From Nitrospirota bacterium (GTDB lineage Bacteria > Nitrospirota > Thermodesulfovibrionia > Thermodesulfovibrionales > UBA6898), in NCBI GenBank assembly GCA_021811105.1, contig JAJZPM010000008.1, forward strand, positions 1 to 64,000: a stretch of 64,000 bases of DNA. The letters run 5' to 3'. The translations under genes and the position numbers were made by a program. Within the stretch, counting starts at the first letter, position 1, and every line of letters starts with the position of its first letter. The notes beneath the pieces are model-generated. The model made no database searches. It had not been told where the DNA came from and saw nothing but the letters and a program-made list of their open reading frames with translations. Shown one piece after another: positions 1-8,866 of the stretch.

Positions 1-216
1 TGCCCTGATGTCTTCGGATAACAGGATAAGCTTCGAGATCTCCACGCCCGCTGGATTGCCGGATTCCAGCTTCTCCCCGGCTTTCTCCAAAAGGCCCCTG
101 CTCTGTCTCAGTTTATCCTGGAGGTCTCTTTCGAGGTCTGTGTCAGAGGCCCCGCAAGGCCCGGACACAAAGAGCACTGTGATGAAGATGAAAAGTTTAA
201 TTATCCCCTTTTGCAC
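1..216 (-). CDS. N-terminal part of a secreted protein (cut by window edge)
   Basis: An open frame begins with GTG at 216-214 and runs leftward off the window (72 codons visible). A strong Shine-Dalgarno (GGAGGGGG) lies 5 bases upstream of the GTG, which supports this start. Residues 5-17 are hydrophobic (IIKLFIFITVLFV) and are followed by SGPCGAS, so a signal peptide is clear, possibly with a lipobox-like Cys. The mature part (DTDLERDLQDKLRQSRGL) is charged and probably helical or coiled-coil. I do not recognise the family. Function is unknown; export across the inner membrane is inferred from the signal sequence. Confidence 0.6.
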   Translation of the reverse strand, partial: MQKGIIKLFIFITVLFVSGPCGASDTDLERDLQDKLRQSRGLLEKAGEKLESGNPAGVEISKLILLSEDIRA

Positions 217-344
217 GAATTCCCCCTCCAAGTACAAAACGTCTTTCCAATATCTCTGCTGATTTCCTCTCCGGCGTCTGATCCCCGGGAGTGTACCGTC
301 GCTAATTTAGCAACACGGGAAACCCTTTGTCAATAGAAAAATGA

Positions 345-359
345 ACCCTAACGTTGCAT
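345..359 (-). repeat. 15-bp solo copy of the IS1380-remnant end
   Basis: The 15 bases accctaacgttgcat occur here and, inverted, at 11129-11143 just after the IS1380-type transposase remnant. No transposase is visible next to this copy, so it looks like a solo terminal repeat. Confidence 0.4.
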
Positions 360-381
360 AAAGTGTGTGTATTTAGGCCGT

Positions 382-447
382 CCCGCAGTCTTTAGGCGGG
401 AATCCATTCTTAAGAAAACATGGATGCCCGACTGAGAACCTCGGGCA
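382..447. repeat. Two adjacent small hairpins in the intergenic region
   Basis: Stems are cccgc/gcggg (382-386 with 396-400) and tgcccga/tcgggca (425-431 with 441-447). They lie in the 700-base gap (217-917) between the cut-off secreted gene and the PPDK-like gene. Otherwise I see no supported gene in that gap. Confidence 0.45.
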
Positions 448-917
448 TGACGGAAAAAGAACTATGACCTGGAGGTAACATTCGGTGAACTCCAGCATAA
501 GGAGTGTCATCAGGCTCAAGAGCCCGTCAATCAAGCTTTTGTGGCTGTTAATTTACAATCTTTATGCAACTGGAAGGTGAACATATCAAAATTATCTATA
601 TCAAAATTGGAATTATCAAATCCGGGGTTTAGGCTCCGGCGAATTTGAGCATCATCGCTTAGAACGTGTATCCGCACTTCCAGAAAAATGGTCATTGTGA
701 AAGTGTCCCTTTTTACTTCATTTCCAAGATCCCTATAATCTCTCCCCTCCCATATTCTTCTATGGGTTGGTCTCTTATATCCCCGAATAGATACTCTTCG
801 GCCGGGTCTTGGCGGCCTTTTGTCTGTTTCACGGAAGGGATACTCATCTATGCGGGACATCTGTAATGATATATAATGATAAATAAGAGGGTCTTTGTGG
901 TTCGATAAGGACTGGAG

Positions 918-3900
918 ATGGGTAAAGAAAAGGCCTCATACGCTCCCGCACTACTTCCCACGGCATATGAAATCTTGCGTGAAGTCGTCAAAGACTATCC
1001 GAGCCTTCTCGACAGTACCGACCGACTGCTTATTGAGCTGAGTGCACTCCAGGACGGCCGGGAGACGGTCCTGGAGGAACTCCGCAACTATGCCCTGAGG
1101 AACTTCTATCACCATGATCATCACGAAAAAGGGCCGGAGGCGGTCATGGTCATTACAGGCATTTTTCTGGAGGCCATAACCTCTCCCGAGAGTCGTGTCC
1201 GGGCCGCTGCCGCAGACAGCCTCCTCGCTTACCTGGAAAAGGTCCTTTCAGACGGCGGGCAGGACCTTCAGAAGTATTCGGCCGTACTGTCCGAATGTTT
1301 TTCACGGCTTTCCCGGCTGCCCGACGATCATTTCCTCCTACTTACGACCAATTCCCGGCAGGTAAAAAAACTCGGCAAGTACATTCTCGAAAAAATGCCC
1401 GGGAGCCCCGATATCCGGAATTTCAACAAACTTCTTTATCGGTATCTCTCCACGACATACGAATGCTGGCTGAAGGAAGAAGACCTTTTGACTTACTGCA
1501 CGGAAAAGATGGATTTTGCACTCGGTGAGAAGGAATATCTCGAACTCCAGGAATTGTTTTATCCCGTATCCCATGCCAACCTGAGGGAATTGGTCGTCCA
1601 TCTGAAGGACCTTGAAGGCCCCGGAAATAAGGACCCCTTGGGATATTTGGAAGAGCTCTTAAAATTACCGGGTTATATGCAGATGGCCGGCTTTTACGAA
1701 GACCTCTTCGGCCTTTTGCCCAGGAAATGGGACGGAGGAAAGAACCGGACACTGAAAATGATCCTGCTTTCGAGGGTCCTTGAAACAGACGGTCTTTCGG
1801 GCATCCACGAAAATACGCTCAGGGAGATGGGCCGGACGCTCGCCGGGACGGTTAAAGCAGAGAAACCTCAACATCTGAGGGAGTTCTTGTTCGGACCTCT
1901 GGGCGTGCTGAAAAAGAGTTTCGCCATCCACCCGGAGACAACCCTTTTCTGCATTCAGGTGGTAGGCAACGAGATTTTCTCCTCGGGCGACAGCGACCTC
2001 GTGGAATGGTTCATCCAGAACTTGATCTCGATCGGATTCCAGTATCCTGAGGTCGCCGGTCTAACCGACGAGTGGCAGGTGAGGTCGAACAAGGCCCATC
2101 TGAAAAATATTCGCGTGTGGCTGGAGTTGATCGGAAAGAACCCCAAGTGGTCGAAGTCGCTTATATCCGCCCTGATAATCAATCTCAGGCTCGGCGGCGT
2201 CCATATCAACGACACCGACCTATTTCAGAAGGACATCACGACGCTCCTGAACAACGATATCAGACCTGTCTACTGGTTCGTCAAGCAGTTGGCCCAGGTA
2301 TTCCCCACCTATTTCAATGAGATCAATGCCGAAGGGGAATTGCGGGACGTCTCTACCGCGCTGGACAACGCGGCAAAAACAGCCGACCCTCTTGTCCACT
2401 TCCTGCGCAAATACTGCCATGTCGAAAGCAGTTCCCTTATCGTTGATCTCATCGAGGAAATACTCACGTTCTTTCTGACCAGGGACAAGGGGGCACTGGA
2501 ACGCTTCCTGCCCGAAGAAGTCTTTCACCGGGTCCGGACGTCGGGCCCTTTTGTCGATGATATCAGCACGGTCTTTCTTTCCCTCTTCAGAGAGCGGGGA
2601 ATGCATCGCGTGACCGATCTCCTCGGCCTGGAAGAGAAGGATGTCCATGCATTGGTCCAGGCGGTACAGGGGGTCCCCGAAAGCGAAAAGGAACGGGCAT
2701 ACCTGACTGTCAAGTTATACCGGCTTCTTCACCAGAAGTACCGGTTGAGCCCCCTGAACATCGTCGGCGAATTGAGGCGCGTAGGCGCGATGGGACTTCC
2801 CAATGCCGACGCCCTCATCGCTGTTTTGGAGGAAGGAGACCCCTACCGGCGTCTCGATGAGATCCTGAATTATCTGCAGGTCCTGAAACAAATTATCCTT
2901 TCCCCGGAGCGGTATGAAGCGGTCGAAGACATCTGGCGCAAAAGACATATCGCCGCCGGGATACCCTCGATGTACGGAAGTTACAGCGAGAAAAAATTCA
3001 ATGCCCTGTCGCTCACGTACCGCCTCGAAAATCTTGCGAACATCCTTTTTGAGGAACTGATGAATACCTTCAACCACCGGTTCATTACCCGGGCCACCCT
3101 TTTCGGAATCAGCAGGTGGATGCATTTATTTATCAGTGCCCTGCAGCTGGATGGAATCTCTTCGAACAGGCTCGAAAATATGCTGGAACTCCTCACATGC
3201 GCATTGCAGGAGATGAGGTTTTCCTTCTCGCAATACATAGACATCTTCAGGGGGTTCTCCGAGGGGGTGCAGGATATCATGAGCACCTATTACAGCGACA
3301 TCCACAGGAACAACCTAAAGACCATCATCCTGCAGATGGGTAAGGACAAGATACTGCCCAGATACCGTGACACCGGCAACGGCCGCAACGAGTTCGAGTT
3401 TGTCAATACCGTAACCGAGCGGTTTCTCAGGGATGTAGTATCGGGGTCCTTCGGGCTTCAGCAGTTCGATAATTTTATCGGCAGGGTCCTCAAGACCCTC
3501 TTCGAACAGGCGGAGGGCCTGGATGTCGGGAATCTGGATCTGCTGCTCAGTTACGACCCCGGGAAGTCCCTGTCCGTGATCCATTCCCCCAACAAGGCCG
3601 CCAATGACCGTATCCATTTGGGGAACAAAGGGTACAACCTCGTGCAGCTTGCACCACTGGGCGTGCCTGTCCCGCCCGGTTTCATTATCACGACCGAGGC
3701 CTTTCGCTGCATGGCGGCGATTTCTCAGTTTGGGCCCGTCCGGGACCATCTGAACGAAGAAATAGAAGGCCGGATGAGGGCACTCGAAAGGCTGACGGGA
3801 AAAAGATTCGGAGGGCCCGATAACCCCCTCCTTGTGTCCGTCAGAAGCGGCGCTGCCGTTTCCATGCCCGGAATGATGAATTCTTTTTTGAATGTGGGGC

Positions 3901-5093
3901 TGAATCAGGCCGCGGTCGAGGGGCTCATAAGCCGAAACGCCAGGCCGTGGTTCGCGTGGGACTGCTACCGGCGTTTTCTGCAGTGCTGGGGAATGTTTTT
4001 CGGCATCGACAGAGACGTCTTCGACGATGTCATCGATTCCTTCAAGAGGAAATATGATGTGGGTGTCAAGGTCCAGTTTACGCCGGAACAGATGAAAGAA
4101 GTCGCCCTCGCCTACCGGGACGCGATCAAAGACCACGGGGTGGCAGTAAGCGACGACCCTAAGACGCAGCTCGAGACCGCGGTCTCCCTTGTCTTGAGGT
4201 CCTGGAACTCCCCGAAGGCACAGACCTACCGCAGGGTCCTCGGGATATCCGAGGACTGGGGCACAGCGGTGATCGTCCAGGCCATGGTATACGGGAACCT
4301 CGATTCCGCTTCAGGTACCGGGGTCCTCTTTACCCGCAATCCGCGGGGTTCGGGCGACAGGGCAATGTTATGGGGCGACTACACGACGGAGGCACAGGGG
4401 GAGGACGTGGTATCGGGGCTGGTCAAGACCCTATGCATATCCAACGAGCAGCGACGTATAGAGGAACGGACGTCCGACACCTCACTCGAGGACCGCTTCC
4501 CGGAGATATACAGTTCTCTTCTGAAGATAGTCAAAAACCTTATCTATACGGAGAAGTGGGGGGCGCAGGAGATAGAGTTTACCTTTGAGGGCGAGAAAAA
4601 GGAGGACCTCTACATCCTGCAGGCCCGCGACATGGCCATAGCAAAGAAAGATTGTCTTTCGGCTTTTGCCCCTTCCCCTGAGCTGGCCTCAAGTTATCTT
4701 TCGAGCGGGATCGGGGTCGGCGGCTGCGCACTCAGCGGAAGGGTCGTCTTCGATTTCGATGACATAGAGGAGTTCAGGCGGGGAGATCCGGCCGTGCAGC
4801 TGATTTTAGTAAGGTCTGATACGGTCCCGGACGACATCGGGTATATTTCGGCGGCGGACGGGTTGCTCACTGCACGCGGCGGGGCGACCTCGCACGCCGC
4901 CATTATCGCCAAGAAGCTTGGAAAGACCTGTGTCGTGGGCTGCAATAAACTGGTCGTACTGGAAGACGATAAGAAGTTCCGGCTGAACAACAGGGTGATC
5001 AAGGCCGGTGATTTCCTGAGCATCGACGGCAGAAACGGCTCGGTCTACCTTGGCAGTCATCCGGTGGAAGAAATGAAGTTTCTGACGGAATAG
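918..5093 (+). CDS. PPDK/PEP-synthase-like protein with a very long novel N-terminal region
   Basis: The protein is 1391 residues. From about residue 890 it carries the PEP/pyruvate-binding ATP-grasp region of pyruvate phosphate dikinase: GNKGYNLVQLAPLGVPVPPG near residue 901, SVRSGAAVSMPGMM, SGTGVLFTRNPRG and EIEFTFEG...LYILQARD. It then has the swivelling phosphohistidine domain (TARGGATSHAAIIAKKLG, His at residue 1326). The C-terminal TIM barrel that binds PEP in real PPDK and PEP synthase is absent; the protein ends about 65 residues after the histidine. Residues 1-880 are helical and resemble no domain I know. A phosphotransfer or regulatory role in PEP/pyruvate metabolism is inferred; enzyme activity as classical PPDK is unlikely. 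An SD-like AAGGACTGGAG precedes the ATG. GAPDH follows after 36 bases, probably in the same operon. Confidence 0.85.
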   Translation: MGKEKASYAPALLPTAYEILREVVKDYPSLLDSTDRLLIELSALQDGRETVLEELRNYALRNFYHHDHHEKGPEAVMVITGIFLEAITSPESRVRAAAADSLLAYLEKVLSDGGQDLQKYSAVLSECFSRLSRLPDDHFLLLTTNSRQVKKLGKYILEKMPGSPDIRNFNKLLYRYLSTTYECWLKEEDLLTYCTEKMDFALGEKEYLELQELFYPVSHANLRELVVHLKDLEGPGNKDPLGYLEELLKLPGYMQMAGFYEDLFGLLPRKWDGGKNRTLKMILLSRVLETDGLSGIHENTLREMGRTLAGTVKAEKPQHLREFLFGPLGVLKKSFAIHPETTLFCIQVVGNEIFSSGDSDLVEWFIQNLISIGFQYPEVAGLTDEWQVRSNKAHLKNIRVWLELIGKNPKWSKSLISALIINLRLGGVHINDTDLFQKDITTLLNNDIRPVYWFVKQLAQVFPTYFNEINAEGELRDVSTALDNAAKTADPLVHFLRKYCHVESSSLIVDLIEEILTFFLTRDKGALERFLPEEVFHRVRTSGPFVDDISTVFLSLFRERGMHRVTDLLGLEEKDVHALVQAVQGVPESEKERAYLTVKLYRLLHQKYRLSPLNIVGELRRVGAMGLPNADALIAVLEEGDPYRRLDEILNYLQVLKQIILSPERYEAVEDIWRKRHIAAGIPSMYGSYSEKKFNALSLTYRLENLANILFEELMNTFNHRFITRATLFGISRWMHLFISALQLDGISSNRLENMLELLTCALQEMRFSFSQYIDIFRGFSEGVQDIMSTYYSDIHRNNLKTIILQMGKDKILPRYRDTGNGRNEFEFVNTVTERFLRDVVSGSFGLQQFDNFIGRVLKTLFEQAEGLDVGNLDLLLSYDPGKSLSVIHSPNKAANDRIHLGNKGYNLVQLAPLGVPVPPGFIITTEAFRCMAAISQFGPVRDHLNEEIEGRMRALERLTGKRFGGPDNPLLVSVRSGAAVSMPGMMNSFLNVGLNQAAVEGLISRNARPWFAWDCYRRFLQCWGMFFGIDRDVFDDVIDSFKRKYDVGVKVQFTPEQMKEVALAYRDAIKDHGVAVSDDPKTQLETAVSLVLRSWNSPKAQTYRRVLGISEDWGTAVIVQAMVYGNLDSASGTGVLFTRNPRGSGDRAMLWGDYTTEAQGEDVVSGLVKTLCISNEQRRIEERTSDTSLEDRFPEIYSSLLKIVKNLIYTEKWGAQEIEFTFEGEKKEDLYILQARDMAIAKKDCLSAFAPSPELASSYLSSGIGVGGCALSGRVVFDFDDIEEFRRGDPAVQLILVRSDTVPDDIGYISAADGLLTARGGATSHAAIIAKKLGKTCVVGCNKLVVLEDDKKFRLNNRVIKAGDFLSIDGRNGSVYLGSHPVEEMKFLTE

Positions 5094-5129
5094 GAAGGAA
5101 AAAATCACTTCGAAGGAGGACATACTGAG

Positions 5130-6395
5130 ATGGCCGGACAAGGGATGAAAGTGATCTCGGAAAAAAGACCCGTACTCGGCATAAACGGTCTGGGAAGGAT
5201 CGGGAAATTATCTCTCTGGCACCACATAGGAAGAAAATATTTTCCAGAGGTCGTCGTGAATATCGGCAGAAAGGCGGGGACCAGCCTGGGAGATATCGCG
5301 CTTTACATCGAGAAGGATTCCACCTATGGGACGTTGCATAAATACCTCTACGGTTACAGATCAAAAAGGGTAATCGAAAACCTCGATGAGGACAAAGGCA
5401 CCATGCTTATCGACAGCATCCCTGTAACAATCCTGAGGGAGAGCCGCAACCCCAGGGACATTCTCTGGAACGCTCACGGGGTGAAGGTGGTTGTGGAGGC
5501 CACCGGTAATTATGTCGACCCCACCATCCAGCCCGATGTCAAGGAGGGTTCCGTTCGCGGCCATATCGAGGCGGGAGTTGAAAAGGTCATTGTTTCGGCG
5601 CCCTTCAAGGTCAGGGAAAAGGGACGCGCCCTCCCTGACGATGCAAGAACTATCATTATGGGAATCAACGATGAGGTATATGACCATGCCAAACACCAGA
5701 TCGTCTCGGCGGCATCCTGCACCACTACATGTCTGGCCTATATGATCAAGCCTCTCCTCGATTACTTCGCTCCGAAGAAGATCCTCAGTGTTTCGATGGC
5801 CACGGTCCATGCCTCCACGGGGACGCAGGAGGTTCTCGACAGACTGCCCAAGGCCGGTGCTGCGGATTTACGGAAGAGCAGAAGCGTCATGAATAACATA
5901 ATCCTTACCAGTACCGGCGCCGCAAAGACCCTCGGGCAGGTCATCCCCGAGATGAACAGCATAGGATTTATTGCGGAATCGGTGCGGATCCCGATCTCGA
6001 CCGGGTCCCTCATAATCCTGGTGATCGCCTTTCACGATGAAGAAGACAATCCTCTTATCAATCGAAATCTTATCAACGGCATTTATCGCGACGCGGCCCT
6101 GAGGGAAAAAAGAGGGTATCTGAAATATACGGAAGAACAGAATGTCTCTGCCGATATAATAGGATACTTCGGTCCAGCCGCCATCATCGAAGGGAACGAG
6201 ACGCACACGCGGACAGCCGTCGTCACTCTGGATTTGAGCAAGCGGTATGAGAAACTCCCCGAAGGGACCGAGTCCGGCCTGAATATCCCTATCACCCAGG
6301 CGGTAACCTACGGCTGGTACGACAACGAACTCGGGAGCTACTGCAACATGCTGGGGGATTTGACGGTAAAGGTGGCTTCTGCGGTTTATCAGTAG
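5130..6395 (+). CDS. gap: Glyceraldehyde-3-phosphate dehydrogenase, long divergent type
   Basis: Oxidises glyceraldehyde 3-phosphate to 1,3-bisphosphoglycerate with NAD(P). At 421 residues it is longer than the usual ~335. The Rossmann start is GINGLGRIGKLS (residue ~15). The catalytic loop SAASCTTTCLAYM puts the nucleophile at Cys197. ATVHASTGTQEVLDRLPK and STGAAKTLGQVIPEMN are the phosphate-binding segments, and YGWYDNELGSYCNMLGD closes the active site. The extra length comes from insertions, for example around residues 40-80 and 310-360. A strong SD (GGAGG) lies about 10 bases upstream of the ATG. It follows the PPDK-like gene by 36 bases, which suggests joint expression at the PEP end of central carbon metabolism. 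Family assignment is firm; cofactor preference cannot be read. Confidence 0.9.
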   Translation: MAGQGMKVISEKRPVLGINGLGRIGKLSLWHHIGRKYFPEVVVNIGRKAGTSLGDIALYIEKDSTYGTLHKYLYGYRSKRVIENLDEDKGTMLIDSIPVTILRESRNPRDILWNAHGVKVVVEATGNYVDPTIQPDVKEGSVRGHIEAGVEKVIVSAPFKVREKGRALPDDARTIIMGINDEVYDHAKHQIVSAASCTTTCLAYMIKPLLDYFAPKKILSVSMATVHASTGTQEVLDRLPKAGAADLRKSRSVMNNIILTSTGAAKTLGQVIPEMNSIGFIAESVRIPISTGSLIILVIAFHDEEDNPLINRNLINGIYRDAALREKRGYLKYTEEQNVSADIIGYFGPAAIIEGNETHTRTAVVTLDLSKRYEKLPEGTESGLNIPITQAVTYGWYDNELGSYCNMLGDLTVKVASAVYQ

Positions 6396-6419
6396 GGGCG
6401 TGATATTCAAAATCGCCGT

Positions 6420-6482
6420 GTAGGGGCAACCCTGTGGTTGCCTGTTGTTCGAACCAGGGCAGGCACAGGGGCCTGCCCCTAC
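6420..6482. repeat. Dispersed palindromic repeat, gtaggggc...gcccctac type (copy 1)
   Basis: A 63-base element with inverted ends gtaggggca and tgcccctac and an inner gcaggcac/ggcctgcc segment. A closely similar copy sits at 12818-12883. It lies in the gap between gap and the carboxypeptidase gene and may also act as a transcription end. Confidence 0.65.
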
Positions 6483-6577
6483 TAAATATAATATTTTATA
6501 TGTGATACGGATTACGGAATTTATCGTAATCTCAGCTAAACTATAAGTAATTTTACAAAACACCTCCGAGAAGAATT

Positions 6578-7564
6578 ATGAAATTTCACGAACTCCGGAT
6601 AAATAGTAACGAGGCACCTTTCGAGGCTATCAAAATACCTGCATTTTTTTTACTTTTTCTCATCATGTGGTGCTGGTCATTTGTCACCGTGGTTTCCGCT
6701 GGTGAAATAAAATCGAGGGCGGCAGTTGCCATGGATGCGGTGACAGGGAGGGTGCTTTATGCAAAGAACCCTGACAATTTCCTTATGCCAGCAAGTACTA
6801 CTAAATTGATGACGGCCCTTGTGGTACTCGATCATGCAAGTCTCAGCGACGTGGTCACCGTAAGCAAAAGGGCGGCAATAACTCCCCCAACGAAGGTCGG
6901 ACTGAAAGAAGGAGACCGGGTGACCATAGAGGCACTCCTTCAAGCCGCCCTCGTTAGATCAGCGAATGATGCAGCGGTCGCGCTTGCGGAGGCAGTGGCA
7001 GGTACCGAAGAGGAGTTTGTGAACCTGATGAACAAAAAGGCGGCCGAGATCGGGGCGGAGAATACAAGGTTCATCAATGCGAACGGCCTTCCCGGCAAAG
7101 GCCAGCATATCACTGCTTACGATCTCGCGAAGATCATGAGGGTGGCGATCCAGTCACCGGTGCTGAAGGAGATACTCAATAAGCGGGTGACGGAGGTGTC
7201 GACCCAATCCGGAAGGAGGGTCCTGATCACCAATACGAACAAGCTCTTATGGCATGACGAAGATATCGTGGGAGGGAAAACAGGATATACCAGGCAGGCC
7301 AGACACTGTCTTGTCTGTGTCGGTGTGAGGGAGAACGAGACTATTATCGTCGCCGTTCTCGGCGCGCCGAGCAGAGGTATGTTATGGAAAGAGTCGGAGA
7401 ATTTGATGGCCTTTGGTTCGAAGGTGATTAACAACCAGGAGGAACCCGAGGTGTATCTTACAAAGTCCGATTACGATCCCCCAGTAGTCACCAAGGCCTC
7501 CTATACAAAGAAGAGCAAGAAAAAGAATAAGAGATCAAGGCACACCCACAGACGGATGATTTGA
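6578..7564 (+). CDS. dacA: D-alanyl-D-alanine carboxypeptidase (PBP5/6, peptidase S11)
   Basis: Trims the terminal D-Ala of peptidoglycan pentapeptides in the periplasm. The 328-residue protein has all three penicillin-binding motifs: STTK (nucleophile Ser73, Lys76), SAN (128-130) and KTG (234-236). A hydrophobic segment at residues 21-41 followed by VSAGEIK is a signal peptide with an unusually long, mostly uncharged 20-residue lead. The C-terminal ~20 residues are Lys/Arg-rich (KKSKKKNKRSRH) and replace the amphipathic anchor and PBP5 C-domain. The protein is therefore short for PBP5 and closer to the DacF/sporulation-size group. It stands alone, with repeats on both sides. Confidence 0.88.
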   Translation: MKFHELRINSNEAPFEAIKIPAFFLLFLIMWCWSFVTVVSAGEIKSRAAVAMDAVTGRVLYAKNPDNFLMPASTTKLMTALVVLDHASLSDVVTVSKRAAITPPTKVGLKEGDRVTIEALLQAALVRSANDAAVALAEAVAGTEEEFVNLMNKKAAEIGAENTRFINANGLPGKGQHITAYDLAKIMRVAIQSPVLKEILNKRVTEVSTQSGRRVLITNTNKLLWHDEDIVGGKTGYTRQARHCLVCVGVRENETIIVAVLGAPSRGMLWKESENLMAFGSKVINNQEEPEVYLTKSDYDPPVVTKASYTKKSKKKNKRSRHTHRRMI

Positions 7565-8064
7565 CACCGCCTTTCACGCAGTATTGGCCGGGGCGGCCCT
7601 GCCCGCCTAAATTTTCGAAGGGGAACTATCCGAAGACCAAACAACAGGGTGCGGTAATGTAGCGGCAAGGGCAATTTATCCACAAAAAAGTGGTGACTGT
7701 TCTCCCCTGCCCGACGGCTTTAGTACTTTGCTTCGTGCATCTGAGACAGTAGCGTCTCTGCTTCCTAAACCTTTTGCCGGTCCGGAAAGAGAAAGGCCAC
7801 CACTTGGTGAGCTTCTCTTATCTTCACCATACTCCTTTTCACGACAGACTGTCAACTTCAAACTTTAATTTTCCGTCTCCTTATAGGCAGTACTTTAGAC
7901 TAACAAAAAAAAATCTTTATTACGCGGGTCTTATCGGGGATGGCTTGGTCGGTATCAAGGATATCAACGCCAGGTTTGTCGCAAATGAGACGAGCTTGTT
8001 TTTTATTGCCCCAATATTCATATTATTGGAACACAAGGGGCCACCCCCTTTTTTTCACAAAAGG
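7565..8064. other. 500-base gap without a supported gene
   Basis: Only short overlapping frames without plausible ribosome sites or family likeness are found. An A-tract followed by a T-rich stretch at 7902-7920 is the only notable composition feature. Confidence 0.4.
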
Positions 8065-8277
8065 TCAAGGAATTGCGATATATTCAGCAATAGAAGTTGA
8101 TGGGGGGATAGGCAGATTATCCTCTAACAAACCCTTCACATGCATTTCGATTGCTCCATGCATGTTTTTCTCAGCTTCCTCCCGTGTTGAGCCTGTAGCA
8201 ATACAACCTGGCAAATCGGGCGAATAAGCCGAATAGTTGCGCTCTGCCTTTTCAATTACGATGAGAAATCGATGCAT
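8065..8277 (-). CDS. hicB: HicB-family antitoxin
   Basis: The 70-residue protein shows the HicB (UPF0150) partial RNase-H-like fold: YSAYSPDLPGCIATGSTREE followed by an amphipathic helix (AEKNMHGAIEMHVKGLLE). It neutralises HicA and normally represses its own operon. Its ATG directly follows the hicA stop codon, and the SD (AAGGAGGTG) lies inside the end of hicA, so the two are translationally coupled. It lacks the C-terminal DNA-binding domain of the longer HicB forms, so autoregulation would need another route. The pair is a type II toxin-antitoxin module. Confidence 0.88.
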   Translation of the reverse strand: MHRFLIVIEKAERNYSAYSPDLPGCIATGSTREEAEKNMHGAIEMHVKGLLEDNLPIPPSTSIAEYIAIP

Positions 8278-8472
8278 CTATTTCACCTCCTTGAGTTGCG
8301 CCTGTTTAAAAACACTGTTAAGAGTGCCAGGGGCCAAATCGTCATTCGGATGACCTGCGATAGTCACCCTGCCGGATTTTGTCCGGTGTTTATATTGACG
8401 GTGACTGCCTTTCGTGTCCACGAGGTACCAGCCGTCTGCCTCTATTAGCCTTATAATATCACGCACCTTCAT
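8278..8472 (-). CDS. hicA: HicA-family mRNA interferase toxin
   Basis: A 64-residue dsRBD-fold ribonuclease of the HicA (YcfA) family. Diagnostic segments are KVRDIIRLIEADGW at the N-terminus and GSHRQYKH in the middle, where the His is the catalytic residue, followed by VTIAGHPNDDLAPGTL. It cleaves mRNAs when not bound by HicB. It is the first gene of the leftward pair, with hicB starting right after its stop. Toxin-first order is typical for hicAB. Confidence 0.9.
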   Translation of the reverse strand: MKVRDIIRLIEADGWYLVDTKGSHRQYKHRTKSGRVTIAGHPNDDLAPGTLNSVFKQAQLKEVK

Positions 8473-8866
8473 CGGTTTTCACCCCCAGCTATCTTACCAT
8501 TAAATTGCTGTCCACAGTCATTATGCTGATTGCTCACGGTTGATAGCTGATCACTAATCGCTTTTTTAAACCAGTCCCCGATTCCTGGTCCCAAGTCCCC
8601 TTCAGTTGACTTCTGCACGTCCGCACTTCTGCCTTCAGCACTGCCGTTAAAGGTAGTTTGGAATTAGTCCCGGTTGCGGGCCGAGGCATTGCGACATGAC
8701 AATGGACAATTCTTTTGTTGCCATTTATCGTTTTCTGCCCTATTATATTTTCATTCAGAGGGATGTACATTCATGATTTTGGGCTTCCAACCATCATAAC
8801 TTTCGCGGATCACCTTTTTTCGATCTGTCGGCGAAGGGGTGAGAGGCTTTATCAAGGAGGCAGCAC
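8473..8866. other. 394-base gap; no gene seen
   Basis: It lies between the divergent hicA and the secreted-protein gene and must hold both promoters. A degenerate gctgat/gctcacg/gctgatc short-repeat tract occurs near 8524-8556. No gene is supported. Confidence 0.35.

Noticed and set aside
531-860. 109-codon leftward frame before the PPDK-like gene
   Set aside because: No ribosome site or family likeness; the region also holds small hairpins, so I treat it as non-coding.
3315-4136. 273-codon leftward open frame opposite the PPDK-like gene
   Set aside because: It lies antisense to well-conserved PPDK motifs; the high GC content of the real gene keeps the opposite frame open.
7676-7861. 61-codon leftward frame in the gap after the carboxypeptidase
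   Set aside because: Ser/Gly-rich without a ribosome site; no family recognised.
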